A stretch of 26,511 nt of DNA from UBA8522 sp035528895. GTDB taxonomy: Bacteria > Acidobacteriota > Aminicenantia > Aminicenantales > UBA8522. The notes beneath the pieces are model-generated. The model did not search any database, was not told the origin of the DNA, and saw only the letters and a list, made by a program, of their open reading frames with translations. Below are positions 1 to 7,622 of the stretch, one piece after another; the first letter of the stretch is position 1, and each line of letters starts with the position of its first letter. The position numbers and the translations under genes were made by a program. The stretch lies in the NCBI GenBank assembly GCA_035528895.1, contig DATKXS010000214.1, forward strand, positions 1 through 26,511, in the 5' to 3' direction.

Positions 1-2
1 CG

Positions 3-1112
3 GCCAGCCCGGCCATGGCCGCTCTGCTCGTTCCGGGAATCAAGTTCCTGGTCAATGTTTTCCTCTGGATATCCCGTTTGTTCGACGCCGTCCCGGCATT
101 TTCCTACCGGATTCCCACTCCCCCGCCGGCCGTCGTCATCGGCTACTATCTTTTCCTCCTTGTCCTTCTTCTTCGTCCCCGGTTCAGGGGTCAGAGGCTC
201 CTTAGCTTCAGCCTCTTCGCGGTCTTTATGGCTGCCCTTATCACCTACCCGTTCCCACCGCGCTCCTCCCCGGCTCTCCGGGTGACCTTCCTCGACGTCG
301 GACAGGGCGATTCCATCCTGGTCGAATTCCCAGGCCGGAAAAAAATGCTAGTCGATGGCGGAGGAATCCCAAATTCGAGCTTCGACATCGGCGAGCAGGT
401 CGTCTCGCCTTTTCTCTGGCGCCGCGGCATCAAGAAACTCGACTACGTCGTCCTGACCCACGCCCATCCCGATCATCTCAACGGCCTTGTCGCCGTGGCC
501 AGGAACTTCCGCGTCGTCGAGTTCTGGGAAGCGTTCTCGCCGGACAGGAACCCGGCCTACGAGGAGCTCAAAAGAAGTCTCTCCGAGCCGGCGCTCCAGA
601 GACGGGTTTTCCGTGGATTCAAACTCCAGGAGGGCCCGGTGATGATCGAAGCTCTTTATCCCGAAGAATCCGCGCCGCTCACAAGAAAGGTCGATAATGA
701 CGATTCCCTGGTGCTGAGGTTGACCGCGGACGGCGTCTCGATCCTTCTGGCCGCCGACATCGGCCGGGCTTCCGAAAAGGCCATCGTGGACGACCAGATC
801 ATCGTTCGCTCGCAGGTCCTTAAATCACCGCACCACGGCAGCCGCACCTCGAGCTCGGCAGCCTTCCTGGCCGCCGTCGAACCCCGGGTCGCAGTCATCA
901 GCGCCGGACGGGGCAACATCTACGGCGTCCCTCATCCGGAAATTCTGAAGCGATACGAAGCTGCCGGCATGCTCGTCCTGCGGACCGACCTGGACGGAGC
1001 CGTCGAGATATCTGTTCGGACTCCGGGCCTCCATATCCGCACGGCCGCTTCCGGAGCGGGGACTCATCTCCAAATCCGTGATCTTTATAAGGGGCGCAGG
1101 AGGCCGCCCTAA
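3..1112 (+). CDS. comEC: ComEC/Rec2 family protein, C-terminal part (5' end outside window)
   Basis: This is the carboxy-terminal portion of a ComEC/Rec2 inner-membrane DNA-uptake channel. The frame is open to the left edge, so the first ATG at 15 is probably internal and the membrane competence domain lies outside the window. Two hydrophobic stretches come first, near positions 30-90 and 130-180. A metallo-beta-lactamase-like domain follows, with the classic opening FLDVGQGDSILVEFPG, the metal motif LTHAHPDHLNG (HxHxDH) and the ComEC-typical block LKSPHHGSRTSSS. In the family this domain is thought to act as a nuclease or accessory domain at the outer side of the channel. The last residues (KGRRRPP) and the TAA stop are encoded by the left arm of a 19-bp inverted repeat, so the native C-terminus may have been altered by a repeat insertion. 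Family assignment is confident. Confidence 0.9.
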   Translation, partial: ASPAMAALLVPGIKFLVNVFLWISRLFDAVPAFSYRIPTPPPAVVIGYYLFLLVLLLRPRFRGQRLLSFSLFAVFMAALITYPFPPRSSPALRVTFLDVGQGDSILVEFPGRKKMLVDGGGIPNSSFDIGEQVVSPFLWRRGIKKLDYVVLTHAHPDHLNGLVAVARNFRVVEFWEAFSPDRNPAYEELKRSLSEPALQRRVFRGFKLQEGPVMIEALYPEESAPLTRKVDNDDSLVLRLTADGVSILLAADIGRASEKAIVDDQIIVRSQVLKSPHHGSRTSSSAAFLAAVEPRVAVISAGRGNIYGVPHPEILKRYEAAGMLVLRTDLDGAVEISVRTPGLHIRTAASGAGTHLQIRDLYKGRRRPP

Positions 1113-1213
1113 AGCCCCCGTAGCGGAAGGGGGACCCGTCAGTTTTCTGACGGGGGGAACCGACGGGACTGGTTCCCCGGGGGTGCGGGGACCAAGGGCG
1201 GCCTCCTGCGCCC
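1092..1213. repeat. 122-bp multi-hairpin element with 19-bp inverted arms
   Basis: The arms at 1092-1110 and 1195-1213 (GGGCGCAGGAGGCCGCCCT and its complement) match over 19 bases. The interior folds into further hairpins: CCCGTCAG-tttt-CTGACGGG (about 1135-1154), GGGAACC-N9-GGTTCCC (about 1156-1178) and C/G-rich stems on both sides. There is no open frame of substance and no U-tract. It looks like a miniature, non-coding palindromic element (REP or MITE type) inserted at the 3' end of comEC, whose stop codon lies in the left arm. Whether it is repeated elsewhere in the genome cannot be seen here. Confidence 0.7.
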
Positions 1214-1258
1214 AATGGAGTCACGGAAAAGAAGACCCTTATCCGGGGCGGGCGCGGA

Positions 1259-1290
1259 TTGACAGTCCGATGGCGATACGCTAGGATAAT
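1259..1290 (+). promoter_or_regulatory. Sigma-70-type promoter, predicted leaderless
   Basis: A perfect -35 TTGACA (1259-1264) is followed by GATAAT (1285-1290, spacer 20) or the overlapping TAGGAT (1282-1287, spacer 17). The expected transcription start is about 1294-1297, at or next to the A of the ATG at 1297. No Shine-Dalgarno sequence lies between. Confidence 0.6.
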
Positions 1291-1296
1291 CTCACG

Positions 1297-1869
1297 ATGT
1301 CGGCGAAGAGAATTCTAGCTTTCTCTTTTCTCATTACCCTGGCGACTTCATTTCTCTATCCTCAAACCCTGGCCGAGATTGCCAAGAAAGAACGGGAGAG
1401 ACGGGCCAAGCTGAAGGGCCGGACGTCGGTGGTGGTGACCAACGCCGACTTGGCCAAGATGAAGAAAAAACCCGCTCTGGAGATCCCCCCTGCCCCGCCT
1501 GAACCAGAACCAGAAAACGCGGAGGCGCCTGAAGCTCCGCCCTCAACCGCGGCCGAGGGTCAAGACCTCTCGGCGACGACCGCCTTTTCTCCAGAGAGCA
1601 ACGCCTCTTCGAATCTCAAAGCGCTTCAGGAAAGATGGGAGAAGGCCAAAGAATACCAGGAGTTGCTCACCCTGAAGATGAGCGCGCTCTGGCAGGAATT
1701 CTACGGCCTCGGGGACGCGGGCGCCAAAGAGGCCGTCCAGCAGGCCATCGCGGAGACCTTCATCAAGCTGCAGAATGCGCAGGAAGAAGAGACCCGGACC
1801 CGACTGGAACTGGAGAAATTCCTCCAACAGCAGAAAGCAGAATCCACCCCCACGATCTGGATCCGCTAG
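1297..1869 (+). CDS. Secreted coiled-coil protein of unknown function
   Basis: I do not recognise a named family. The 190-residue protein begins with a basic start and a hydrophobic core typical of a signal peptide (about residues 1-24), so it is probably periplasmic. The motif LAEIAKKERERRAKLKG, then VVVTNADLAKM, follows; I recall a similar charged opening in uncharacterised secreted proteins of Acidobacteriota. A Pro/Glu/Ala-rich linker (about 64-90) leads to a Lys/Glu/Gln-rich helical region (about 105-185) with heptad-like spacing, predicted coiled coil. The start is fixed by the -35/-10 pair that ends only six bases upstream, which leaves no room for a ribosome-binding site. The TAG stop is the first part of a 13-bp inverted repeat. 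The gene is convergent with the lipoprotein downstream. Confidence 0.65.
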   Translation: MSAKRILAFSFLITLATSFLYPQTLAEIAKKERERRAKLKGRTSVVVTNADLAKMKKKPALEIPPAPPEPEPENAEAPEAPPSTAAEGQDLSATTAFSPESNASSNLKALQERWEKAKEYQELLTLKMSALWQEFYGLGDAGAKEAVQQAIAETFIKLQNAQEEETRTRLELEKFLQQQKAESTPTIWIR

Positions 1870-1920
1870 TGTCCCGTCTCGTAAACCTCTTTCTAAAGTC
1901 CTCCACAGAGACGGGACACT
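1868..1920. repeat. Palindromic element, AGTGT...TCTCGTAA type, copy 1
   Basis: Perfect 13-bp inverted arms AGTGTCCCGTCTC (1868-1880) and GAGACGGGACACT (1908-1920) enclose a 27-nt loop. The first two bases complete the TAG stop of the upstream gene. The left end resembles the left end of the element at 11649-11734. It could also act as a terminator stem, but no T-run follows. A related fragment (TTATTTGTGAGACG) occurs at about 2048-2061. Confidence 0.6.
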
Positions 1921-2079
1921 TCCAGGGGAGAGTCAAGCTCCCCCCTCGGCGCTTCGCTTCGCTGCGCTGACCCCCTGAGGGGAACGACGCCGTCCCCCTC
2001 AAACTCCCCCGCGGCGGCTCGTCTTTGCAGACTTCGACTAGGCCGAGTTATTTGTGAGACGCGCCGCTTGGCTGGAAAG
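1921..2079. other. Non-coding stretch with small hairpins
   Basis: No credible gene. A short stem TGAGGGG/CCCCTCA (1976-1982 with 1995-2001), an iterated GCTTCGCTTCGCTGCGCT run near 1950-1968, and a fragment resembling the right end of the AGTGT-type element (about 2045-2062) suggest decayed repeat sequence. Confidence 0.4.
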
Positions 2080-2095
2080 GAGCGGCCGGCCGCTC
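2080..2095 (-). terminator. Possible terminator stem overlapping the lipoprotein stop
   Basis: GAGCGGCCGGCCGCTC is a 16-nt perfect palindrome whose edge lies inside the TGA stop (2094-2096) of the minus-strand lipoprotein. In the transcript it is followed only by CTTTCC, a weak U-tract, so termination is tentative. Confidence 0.35.
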
Positions 2096-2963
2096 AGCGG
2101 AAGTAAACGAAAGCGATCTGGCAGCCGAGTTCCCGCTCGTCCTTGTTCTGGGGAAAGATCTTCGAAGGGATGAACGTCTTGTCTACGCCGACAGTGAGAG
2201 AAAATTCGTCCTTGTCCCCGAGCATTTCCTTCTTGACAGTGTAACTCTTCTCGAAAGTGATCTCGTCGGGGATGAACTCATCGAGGACCAGGTCGTTGGC
2301 TTTGATGATGACCTTCTGGTCGGGGATGATGTCCTTGTTCACTCCCCCGCGGATGAAAAGCAACGCGTCCCGGCGCGGATTATCGACGATGCACCGGGCC
2401 TCAGGGCCCGTCCAGCGCCATCTCTTGAGTGGGGCGTTCGGGTCGATCTCCTGGTCATACCAGCCGGTCTCATAGATGATCTCCGGGGTGTCGAGGGGCG
2501 GCGGAAAGACCTTCAGCCGGCTGGTCAGGACCTCGCGCTGGGATTCGCCCGTCCGGTCATACGGGTTGTATAGGCCAACGCTCAATCGGAGCTGCTCCTC
2601 CCCTTTGAACGAGGGATCAAACTCATCGATGAAAGAGGGGATGTAGACCCGCCGCTGGTACTTGTATTCCTGGCCCGGTTCCCACTTCGAGGTCGGCACC
2701 GGCGGAACATGGTCGTCCTGGAAGAGCAGGTTGTCGCCGTGCCAGAAATGGGCATAGACGGTGTAATCCTTGTTCACCGGCGGAAAATCGCCGCTGGTCT
2801 TCCAATCGTACTGGACATCGGTGATGAGATTGTCGGTGAGCGTCTTGTCGGAAAAATTGACCGTCAGTTCGACTCCCCTGACCTGGGTTTTCTTCCGGCA
2901 GGAAAGAGAGGTCAGGGCCAAGAGCCCGACGACGAGCACGGCCAGCGCGATCCTTTTATTCAT
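2094..2963 (-). CDS. Putative lipoprotein of unknown function
   Basis: A 289-residue protein with a lipoprotein signal: MNKR, a hydrophobic stretch, then the lipobox LTSLSC with Cys at about residue 22, so it is probably lipid-anchored and exported. The body is rich in Trp, Tyr and Asp. It looks like two beta-sandwich-type segments: one around VYAHFWHGDNLLFQDDHVPP and GLYNPYDR, and a second after about residue 170 (LLFIRGGVNKD, VIIKANDLVLDEF). I do not recognise a catalytic motif. Two ATG codons are adjacent (2966 and 2963). The second is better placed after GAGGAGG, with six bases of spacing against three. A strong promoter lies just upstream. Function unknown; a role in the envelope is only inferred from export. 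Confidence 0.75.
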   Translation of the reverse strand: MNKRIALAVLVVGLLALTSLSCRKKTQVRGVELTVNFSDKTLTDNLITDVQYDWKTSGDFPPVNKDYTVYAHFWHGDNLLFQDDHVPPVPTSKWEPGQEYKYQRRVYIPSFIDEFDPSFKGEEQLRLSVGLYNPYDRTGESQREVLTSRLKVFPPPLDTPEIIYETGWYDQEIDPNAPLKRWRWTGPEARCIVDNPRRDALLFIRGGVNKDIIPDQKVIIKANDLVLDEFIPDEITFEKSYTVKKEMLGDKDEFSLTVGVDKTFIPSKIFPQNKDERELGCQIAFVYFR

Positions 2964-2992
2964 CATGTTCCTCCTCGTTTGGGATGACCATC

Positions 2993-3021
2993 ATTATACC
3001 GAAACCGAGACAGCTTCTCAA
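2993..3021 (-). promoter_or_regulatory. Strong sigma-70-type promoter of the lipoprotein gene
   Basis: On the minus strand, TTGAGA (3021-3016) is followed after exactly 17 bases by TATAAT (2998-2993). The start point would be near 2986, leaving a leader of about 20 nt that contains GAGGAGG before the ATG pair. Confidence 0.7.
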
Positions 3022-3116
3022 CACCCCGAAGACGGCCGAAGAGGGCGCTCGACCGGCCCTACCATCCCCCAGGACTCAAGAGCCCTTGATTTTCTATGTA
3101 AAAAATGGGGGACGGT

Positions 3117-3245
3117 CCCGCTACTGTTATCTAACGTTAGGCGTTTTCTGAGGATCACCACAAGAAGATATACAGAAACAGCTTTATAGGGAGAAAGAAG
3201 GTATGTTATGAGAAAATTAAAAACCAACATTGGGACAGTAGCGGG
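3117..3245. repeat. REP/MITE-like remnant with 11-bp inverted ends
   Basis: CCCGCTACTGT (3117-3127) and its complement ACAGTAGCGGG (3235-3245) bracket 107 A/T-rich bases with no gene. The left flank carries GGGGGACGGTCCCG, a short palindromic motif of the kind found in REP-type repeats. This accounts for most of the gap between the lipoprotein and lpxK (2964-3271); the rest holds the lipoprotein promoter. Confidence 0.5.
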
Positions 3246-3271
3246 GCGGGTTGCGTGGCGGGGGTAGGTTG

Positions 3272-4291
3272 ATGTATATTCCGGGGGAGATGGCGCCCCT
3301 GCTGCTCGCCTTTTCCCTTTTCTCCAGACTGATATCACGGATCAAGAATTTTCTCTACGACCACGGCGTTTTCAAGGCCCGGCGGGCTCCCCTGCCCGTC
3401 ATCAGCGTGGGCAATATCTCGCTCGGCGGAACGGAGAAGACGCCCCTGGCGATAGAGATCCTGGGCCGGCTTCTCGAGCAGGGCCGCCGGCCTGCCCTCA
3501 TCTCCCGCGGCTACAGAGGCCGTTGGGAAAAGAAGGGAGGTATACTTTCCGAGGGCCGCGGTCTCCTGGGAAGCTGGGAAGACGGCGGAGATGAGCCGTT
3601 CCTTATCGCCCGTTCCTTTCCCGCTGCGGGTGTCTATATCGGAAAAGAGCGGCTGATCTCCTGCCGGAGGGCGTCCGCCGCCGGGTTTGACATCGTCGTC
3701 CTTGACGACGGATTCCAGCACCGCCGCCTCGCCAGGGATCTCGACATCGTGCTTTTTTCCTCCGCCGAGAGGATCGCCCTTCGCGAACCCCGCTCGGCCC
3801 TGCGGAGAGGGGATATCCTGCTGATCAAGGCCGGAGAGAAGCGGGACAAGATCGTCGCCGGGCTGAAGGGCTCCAGGGCGGAGACAATATTATCTTACTT
3901 GGTCGTCTCTCGAGGCTTGACTGACCTCTGGACGGAGGAAGACGTGTCCCCGGACCGGCCGGCGAAGAAAAGACTTCTGGCTTTCTGCGGGATCGCCCGT
4001 CCCTCCAGGTTTTTGGAGGAGCTGCGAAAGATGGGGTATGAGATCGTCTCCTTCCTCCCCTACCCGGATCATCATCCCTACCCCCGCCTATCACTGGAAA
4101 AGATCGTCAAGGCGTACCGCCGGGCCGGCGCGGAAGCCCTGATCACGACCGAGAAGGATGGACTGAAGATCGCCGGCCGGCGGAAGGAGCTGGCGGACAT
4201 TTCCACATATGTGCTTCGGATCGGCCTGGCCCTGGAACCCGGGTTCGACGATCTCCTGAAGGACTTCATAAAGACGCATCCGGCGGCCTAA
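3272..4291 (+). CDS. lpxK: Tetraacyldisaccharide 4'-kinase (lipid A biosynthesis)
   Basis: LpxK phosphorylates the 4' position of tetraacyldisaccharide-1-phosphate to give lipid IVA, at the inner face of the inner membrane. The N-terminal region (MAPLLLAFSLFSRL...FLYDHGVF) is the usual membrane-associated helix. It is followed by VISVGNISLGGTEKTP, matching the LpxK P-loop, and later by the signature DDGFQHRRLARDLDIVLF and the block TTEKDGLKI. About 339 residues is the normal family length. I chose the ATG at 3272, preceded by GGGGGTAGG. An in-frame TTG at 3251 would extend it by seven residues, and the ATG at 3290 is also possible. One oddity is residue 55, directly before the P-loop lysine, which is Glu where the family has Gly. 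The stop codon overlaps the next start (TAATG), so translation is probably coupled. Confidence 0.9.
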   Translation: MYIPGEMAPLLLAFSLFSRLISRIKNFLYDHGVFKARRAPLPVISVGNISLGGTEKTPLAIEILGRLLEQGRRPALISRGYRGRWEKKGGILSEGRGLLGSWEDGGDEPFLIARSFPAAGVYIGKERLISCRRASAAGFDIVVLDDGFQHRRLARDLDIVLFSSAERIALREPRSALRRGDILLIKAGEKRDKIVAGLKGSRAETILSYLVVSRGLTDLWTEEDVSPDRPAKKRLLAFCGIARPSRFLEELRKMGYEIVSFLPYPDHHPYPRLSLEKIVKAYRRAGAEALITTEKDGLKIAGRRKELADISTYVLRIGLALEPGFDDLLKDFIKTHPAA

Positions 4292-5241
4292 TGACTACAA
4301 AACATATAAAATTTATGGATTTTTTAGCCTTTGGGCTTTTGCGCACCCTTGGCCTTCTCTTCTGGTTTCTCCCCCGACCCGTCTGTCTCCGGATCGGGCA
4401 GGCCTTCGGAGAGCTCGTCTTCCGGCTCGACCGCAAGCACCGCCGGCTGGCCCTGGCCAACATTGAAATGGCTTTCGGCCCGGCGATCGAGCCGGCCGAA
4501 CGCCGCCGCATCGCCCAAGACTCCTTCCGGCATTTCGGCCGGGTCACGGCCGACAGCCTCAAGTGGTCGCACCTCCGGGCTTCCCGGCGGGCCAAACTCC
4601 TCAGGGTCGAGGGCGAGGAGCATATCCGCCGGGCGCTCCAGGCAGGCAGGGGAGCGCTCATCTTCTCCGCCCACTTCGGGAACTGGGAAGTGGCCGTCGA
4701 AGCCGTGGCGGCGCTGGCTCCGCTGAGCGTCGTGGCCCGGCCTCTGGACAATCCGCTGGTCGAAGGCGAACTGGCCAGGTTCAGGAATCGCCTGGGCGCC
4801 AGGATCATCTCCAAGTTCCAGGCCGCCAAGCCCATCCTCCAGGCGCTCCGGCGCAACGAGCTCGTGGCTATCCTGATCGACCAGAATGTCCTGAGGAGTC
4901 AGGCCGTCTTCGTCGACTTCTTCGGCTGCCCGGCCGCGACCACACCCGGTCTGGCCTCCTTTCATCTTCGGACCCGATCGCCGCTGATTCCGGTCTTCTG
5001 CTTTCCGGGGCCCCGCTCCTCCTACCTGGTCAAAGTCGGAGAGCCGCTGACCTTCGATCCCGGCGGCGAGTTCGATCACGACGTGTTGAAAATCACCCAG
5101 GCTTGCACTAAGATGATTGAGGCCGAGATCCGCGAAAACCCGGGCTTGTGGTTCTGGTTCCACAACCGGTGGAAAACCAGGCCGAAGGCGGAAACGGATC
5201 CGGCCGAATCTGGTGCTGAGAATTCCGCTTCAGAAGGATGA
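4291..5241 (+). CDS. Lipid A late acyltransferase, LpxL/HtrB family
   Basis: This 316-residue enzyme belongs to the lysophospholipid/lipid A acyltransferase family, which adds a secondary acyl chain to (Kdo-)lipid A at the inner membrane. An N-terminal hydrophobic segment (about residues 10-30) anchors it. The catalytic HX4E motif is present as SAHFGNWE (His128, Glu133). Other family blocks follow: ARPLDNPLVE, the AILIDQNV segment, VDFFGCPA and the C-terminal FWFHNRWKTRP. The start ATG overlaps the lpxK stop by one base, and rph begins five bases after the stop, so it lies in one operon with lpxK. Which acyl chain and which position (LpxL or LpxM type) cannot be told from sequence. Family call is secure. 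Confidence 0.9.
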   Translation: MTTKHIKFMDFLAFGLLRTLGLLFWFLPRPVCLRIGQAFGELVFRLDRKHRRLALANIEMAFGPAIEPAERRRIAQDSFRHFGRVTADSLKWSHLRASRRAKLLRVEGEEHIRRALQAGRGALIFSAHFGNWEVAVEAVAALAPLSVVARPLDNPLVEGELARFRNRLGARIISKFQAAKPILQALRRNELVAILIDQNVLRSQAVFVDFFGCPAATTPGLASFHLRTRSPLIPVFCFPGPRSSYLVKVGEPLTFDPGGEFDHDVLKITQACTKMIEAEIRENPGLWFWFHNRWKTRPKAETDPAESGAENSASEG

Positions 5242-5245
5242 ATCC

Positions 5246-5989
5246 ATGCGGGAAAAACGCCCCTTCGACGAGCTCAGGCCGATCAGGATCCAGACCGATT
5301 ACTTCGATTTCGCCGACGGCTCGGCGTCCATCGAGATCGGCAAGACGAAGGTCATCGCCGCGGCGACCATCGAGGAGAAAGTTCCGCCTTTCCTCAGGGG
5401 TCAGGGCACCGGCTGGGTGACCGCAGAGTACGCCATGCTGCCCTGTTCGACCGAAAGACGGAGCCAGCGCGAAAGGACCCCGGGCAGGATCTCGGGACGG
5501 ACCCAGGAGATCCAGCGGCTGATCGGACGGTCCCTCCGGGCCGTGACCGACCTGGCCGCGCTGGGCGAGCGGACGATCATCATCGACTGCGATGTTATCC
5601 AGGCCGACGGCGGGACCCGGGTGGCCTCGGTCACCGCCGGCTGTGTGGCCGCGGCCCTGGCCATGAAAAAGCTCCTCGACCAGGACGTCATCGACAAGAT
5701 GCCCCTCCGGCACCTGGTCGCCGGCATCAGCGTCGGTATCGTCGGCGGCCGCGAGCTCCTCGACCTCGACTACGCCGAGGATTCCCAGGCCGCCACCGAC
5801 ATGAACGTGATCGAGACCGACGGCGGCCAGCTGGTCGAGGTCCAGGCCACGGCCGAAAAGGCGCCTTTCTCGAGGAAAGACCTGACCTTTCTTCTCCGCC
5901 TCGCCGACAAGGGCATCCAAGAGATCATCCAGGCTCAAAAAACCGCCCTTAAGAAAAAAAGTCTGCTGTTCATGGCCTACGGACGATGA
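5246..5989 (+). CDS. rph: Ribonuclease PH
   Basis: RNase PH is a phosphorolytic 3'-5' exoribonuclease that trims tRNA 3' ends and works as a hexamer. The 247-residue protein has the expected length and family blocks. These include RPFDELRPI at the N-terminus, GWVTAEYAMLP, the arginine-rich segment ERRSQRERTPGRISGRTQEIQ, CDVIQADGGTR, and LDLDYAEDSQAATDMNVI with the conserved acidic residues. I chose ATG 5246, after AGAAGGA (5233-5239) and four bases past the acyltransferase stop. A longer frame opening at 5117 would run deep into the preceding gene and has no family homology. In many bacteria rph sits beside a dITP/XTP pyrophosphatase; here it is set inside an envelope-sugar operon, which is unusual but not unheard of. 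Confidence 0.95.
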   Translation: MREKRPFDELRPIRIQTDYFDFADGSASIEIGKTKVIAAATIEEKVPPFLRGQGTGWVTAEYAMLPCSTERRSQRERTPGRISGRTQEIQRLIGRSLRAVTDLAALGERTIIIDCDVIQADGGTRVASVTAGCVAAALAMKKLLDQDVIDKMPLRHLVAGISVGIVGGRELLDLDYAEDSQAATDMNVIETDGGQLVEVQATAEKAPFSRKDLTFLLRLADKGIQEIIQAQKTALKKKSLLFMAYGR

Positions 5990-5999
5990 GGAGGGACGC

Positions 6000-6938
6000 A
6001 TGAAGAGAATCCTGGTCACCGGCGGCGCCGGCTTCCTGGGCAGCCACCTCTGCGAACAGCTTCTGGGCGGGGGCGACGACGTGGTCTGCATCGACAATTT
6101 CTTCAGCGGCAGCAAAAACAACATCCGCCATCTGTCCCACCATCCCTTTTTCGAGCTGATCCGTCACGATGTCATCCACCCCCTCTTCGTCGAGGTCGAC
6201 CAGATCTTCCACCTGGCCTGCCCGGCCTCCCCCATCCACTACCAGCACAACCCGATCAAGACCGTCAAGACCAACGTCATGGGTACGATCAACATGCTCG
6301 GCCTGGCCAAACGGATCAGGGCGCGAATCCTGCTCGCCTCCTCGTCCGAAGTTTACGGCGACGCCCAGGTCCATCCGCAGACCGAGGCCTACTGGGGCAA
6401 CGTCAACCCCATCGGTCTGAGAAGCTGCTACGACGAGGGAAAGCGGGTGGCCGAAACGCTGATGATGGATTATCACCGTCAGAACAGCGTCGATATCCGG
6501 ATCGCGCGCATTTTCAACACCTACGGGCCCCGGATGGCCGTCGACGACGGCCGGGTGGTCAGCAACTTCATTGTCCAGGCCCTCAAAGGCCTTGACTTGA
6601 CGGTTTACGGGGACGGCACCCAGACCCGTTCTTTCTGTTATGTCTCCGACCTCGTCGACGCGCTCGTCCGGATGATGAACACGGCGGACTTCAGCGGCCC
6701 CCTGAACATCGGCAATCCGGCCGAGTTCACCGTCCTCGAGCTGGCCGAAAAGATCCTCCAGCTCACCGGGAGCAAATCCCGGATCGCCCACAAGCCATTG
6801 CCCTCGGATGACCCCGTAAGGCGCTGCCCGGACATCTCCCTGGCCAAGTCCAAGCTCGGCTGGGAGCCGCGGGTGGACCTGGAGGAAGGCCTCCGCAAAA
6901 CCATCGCCTATTTCCGGGAGAACCTGGGCATCCGATGA
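6000..6938 (+). CDS. uxs: UDP-glucuronate decarboxylase (UDP-xylose synthase), SDR family
   Basis: An extended short-chain dehydrogenase that converts UDP-glucuronate to UDP-xylose with a bound NAD+. The Rossmann motif is TGGAGFLG (residues 7-14). The UXS hallmarks are dense: ACPASPIHYQ (73-82), NVMGTINMLGLAKR, SSSEVYGD (catalytic Ser and Glu around 115-117), YWGNVNPIG, and RSCYDEGKR with Tyr144 and Lys148. RIFNTYGPRM follows. At 312 residues it matches the soluble bacterial form. A strong ribosome-binding site (GAGGAGGGA, 5988-5996) precedes the ATG. It is 10 bases from rph and overlaps the next glycosyltransferase (ATGA), so it sits in the same operon and probably supplies a pentose for LPS or another surface glycan. 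Confidence 0.92.
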   Translation: MKRILVTGGAGFLGSHLCEQLLGGGDDVVCIDNFFSGSKNNIRHLSHHPFFELIRHDVIHPLFVEVDQIFHLACPASPIHYQHNPIKTVKTNVMGTINMLGLAKRIRARILLASSSEVYGDAQVHPQTEAYWGNVNPIGLRSCYDEGKRVAETLMMDYHRQNSVDIRIARIFNTYGPRMAVDDGRVVSNFIVQALKGLDLTVYGDGTQTRSFCYVSDLVDALVRMMNTADFSGPLNIGNPAEFTVLELAEKILQLTGSKSRIAHKPLPSDDPVRRCPDISLAKSKLGWEPRVDLEEGLRKTIAYFRENLGIR

Positions 6939-7621
6939 GACTCTCCGTCATCGTGCCTGTTTACAACGAGCGGAAGACGATCGAGGAGATCATCCACCGG
7001 GTCCAGGACGTCGACCTTGGCCTGGAGAAGGAGATCATCGTCGTCGACGACGGCTCGACCGACGGGACCCGAGAGGCCCTGCAGTCCCTGGACCTCCCCG
7101 GGCTCAGGATCGTTCTCCACGAGAAAAACAGGGGCAAGGGGGCGGCGCTGCGCACCGGTTTCGACCGGGCCGAGGGCGACATCATCCTCATCCAGGACGC
7201 CGACCTGGAGTATGATCCGCGCGAGTATCCCAAGCTCCTCGAGCCGATCCTGGACGGACGGGCCGACGTGGTCTACGGCAGCCGCTTCCTGGGAGGGCCG
7301 CACCGGGTGCTCTACTTCTGGCATTATGTCGGGAACAGGTTCCTGACGACCTTTTCCAATATGCTCTCCAACATCAACCTAACCGACATGGAGACCTGCT
7401 ACAAGGTCTTCCGGCGCGATGTCCTCCGGAAGATCAAGCTCAAGTCTTCGCGCTTCGGGTTCGAACCCGAGATCACCATGAAGCTGGCCAAGCTCCGCTG
7501 CCGCATCTACGAAATGCCGATCTCTTATTCCGGCCGGGATTACGCCGAGGGAAAGAAGATCGGCTGGAAGGACGGACTGGCTGCCCTCTTCCATCTCATC
7601 CGCTTCCGCTTTTTCGGCTGA
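6935..7621 (+). CDS. Family 2 glycosyltransferase, polyprenyl-phosphate (DPM1/DPG-like) type
   Basis: A compact 228-residue GT-A enzyme without membrane segments. It starts with SVIVPVYNERKTIEEI and has the nucleotide-binding block VVDDGSTDGTR (38-46), the glycine/lysine stretch KNRGKGAALRTGF and the DxD motif DADLEYDP (88-94). Further on it has VYGSRFLGG and TDMETCYKVFRRDVL, which match dolichyl/polyprenyl-phosphate sugar transferases. In that family the enzyme moves a sugar from a nucleotide donor onto polyprenyl phosphate at the cytoplasmic face. The start overlaps the decarboxylase stop (ATGA), implying coupled translation. The polyprenyl-sugar could feed the GT-C proteins encoded 6-15 kb downstream; that is inference. 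The sugar is not determinable. Confidence 0.88.
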   Translation: MRLSVIVPVYNERKTIEEIIHRVQDVDLGLEKEIIVVDDGSTDGTREALQSLDLPGLRIVLHEKNRGKGAALRTGFDRAEGDIILIQDADLEYDPREYPKLLEPILDGRADVVYGSRFLGGPHRVLYFWHYVGNRFLTTFSNMLSNINLTDMETCYKVFRRDVLRKIKLKSSRFGFEPEITMKLAKLRCRIYEMPISYSGRDYAEGKKIGWKDGLAALFHLIRFRFFG

Positions 7622-7622
7622 C

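Noticed and set aside
1078..1284. Short open frame across the multi-hairpin element
   Set aside because: Its sequence is dictated by inverted-repeat arms; no ribosome-binding site or family motif. Treated as non-coding.
5117..5245. Longer RNase PH start within the acyltransferase gene
   Set aside because: The extension overlaps about 125 bases of a well-supported gene in another frame and has no RNase PH similarity. ATG 5246 has a good ribosome-binding site.
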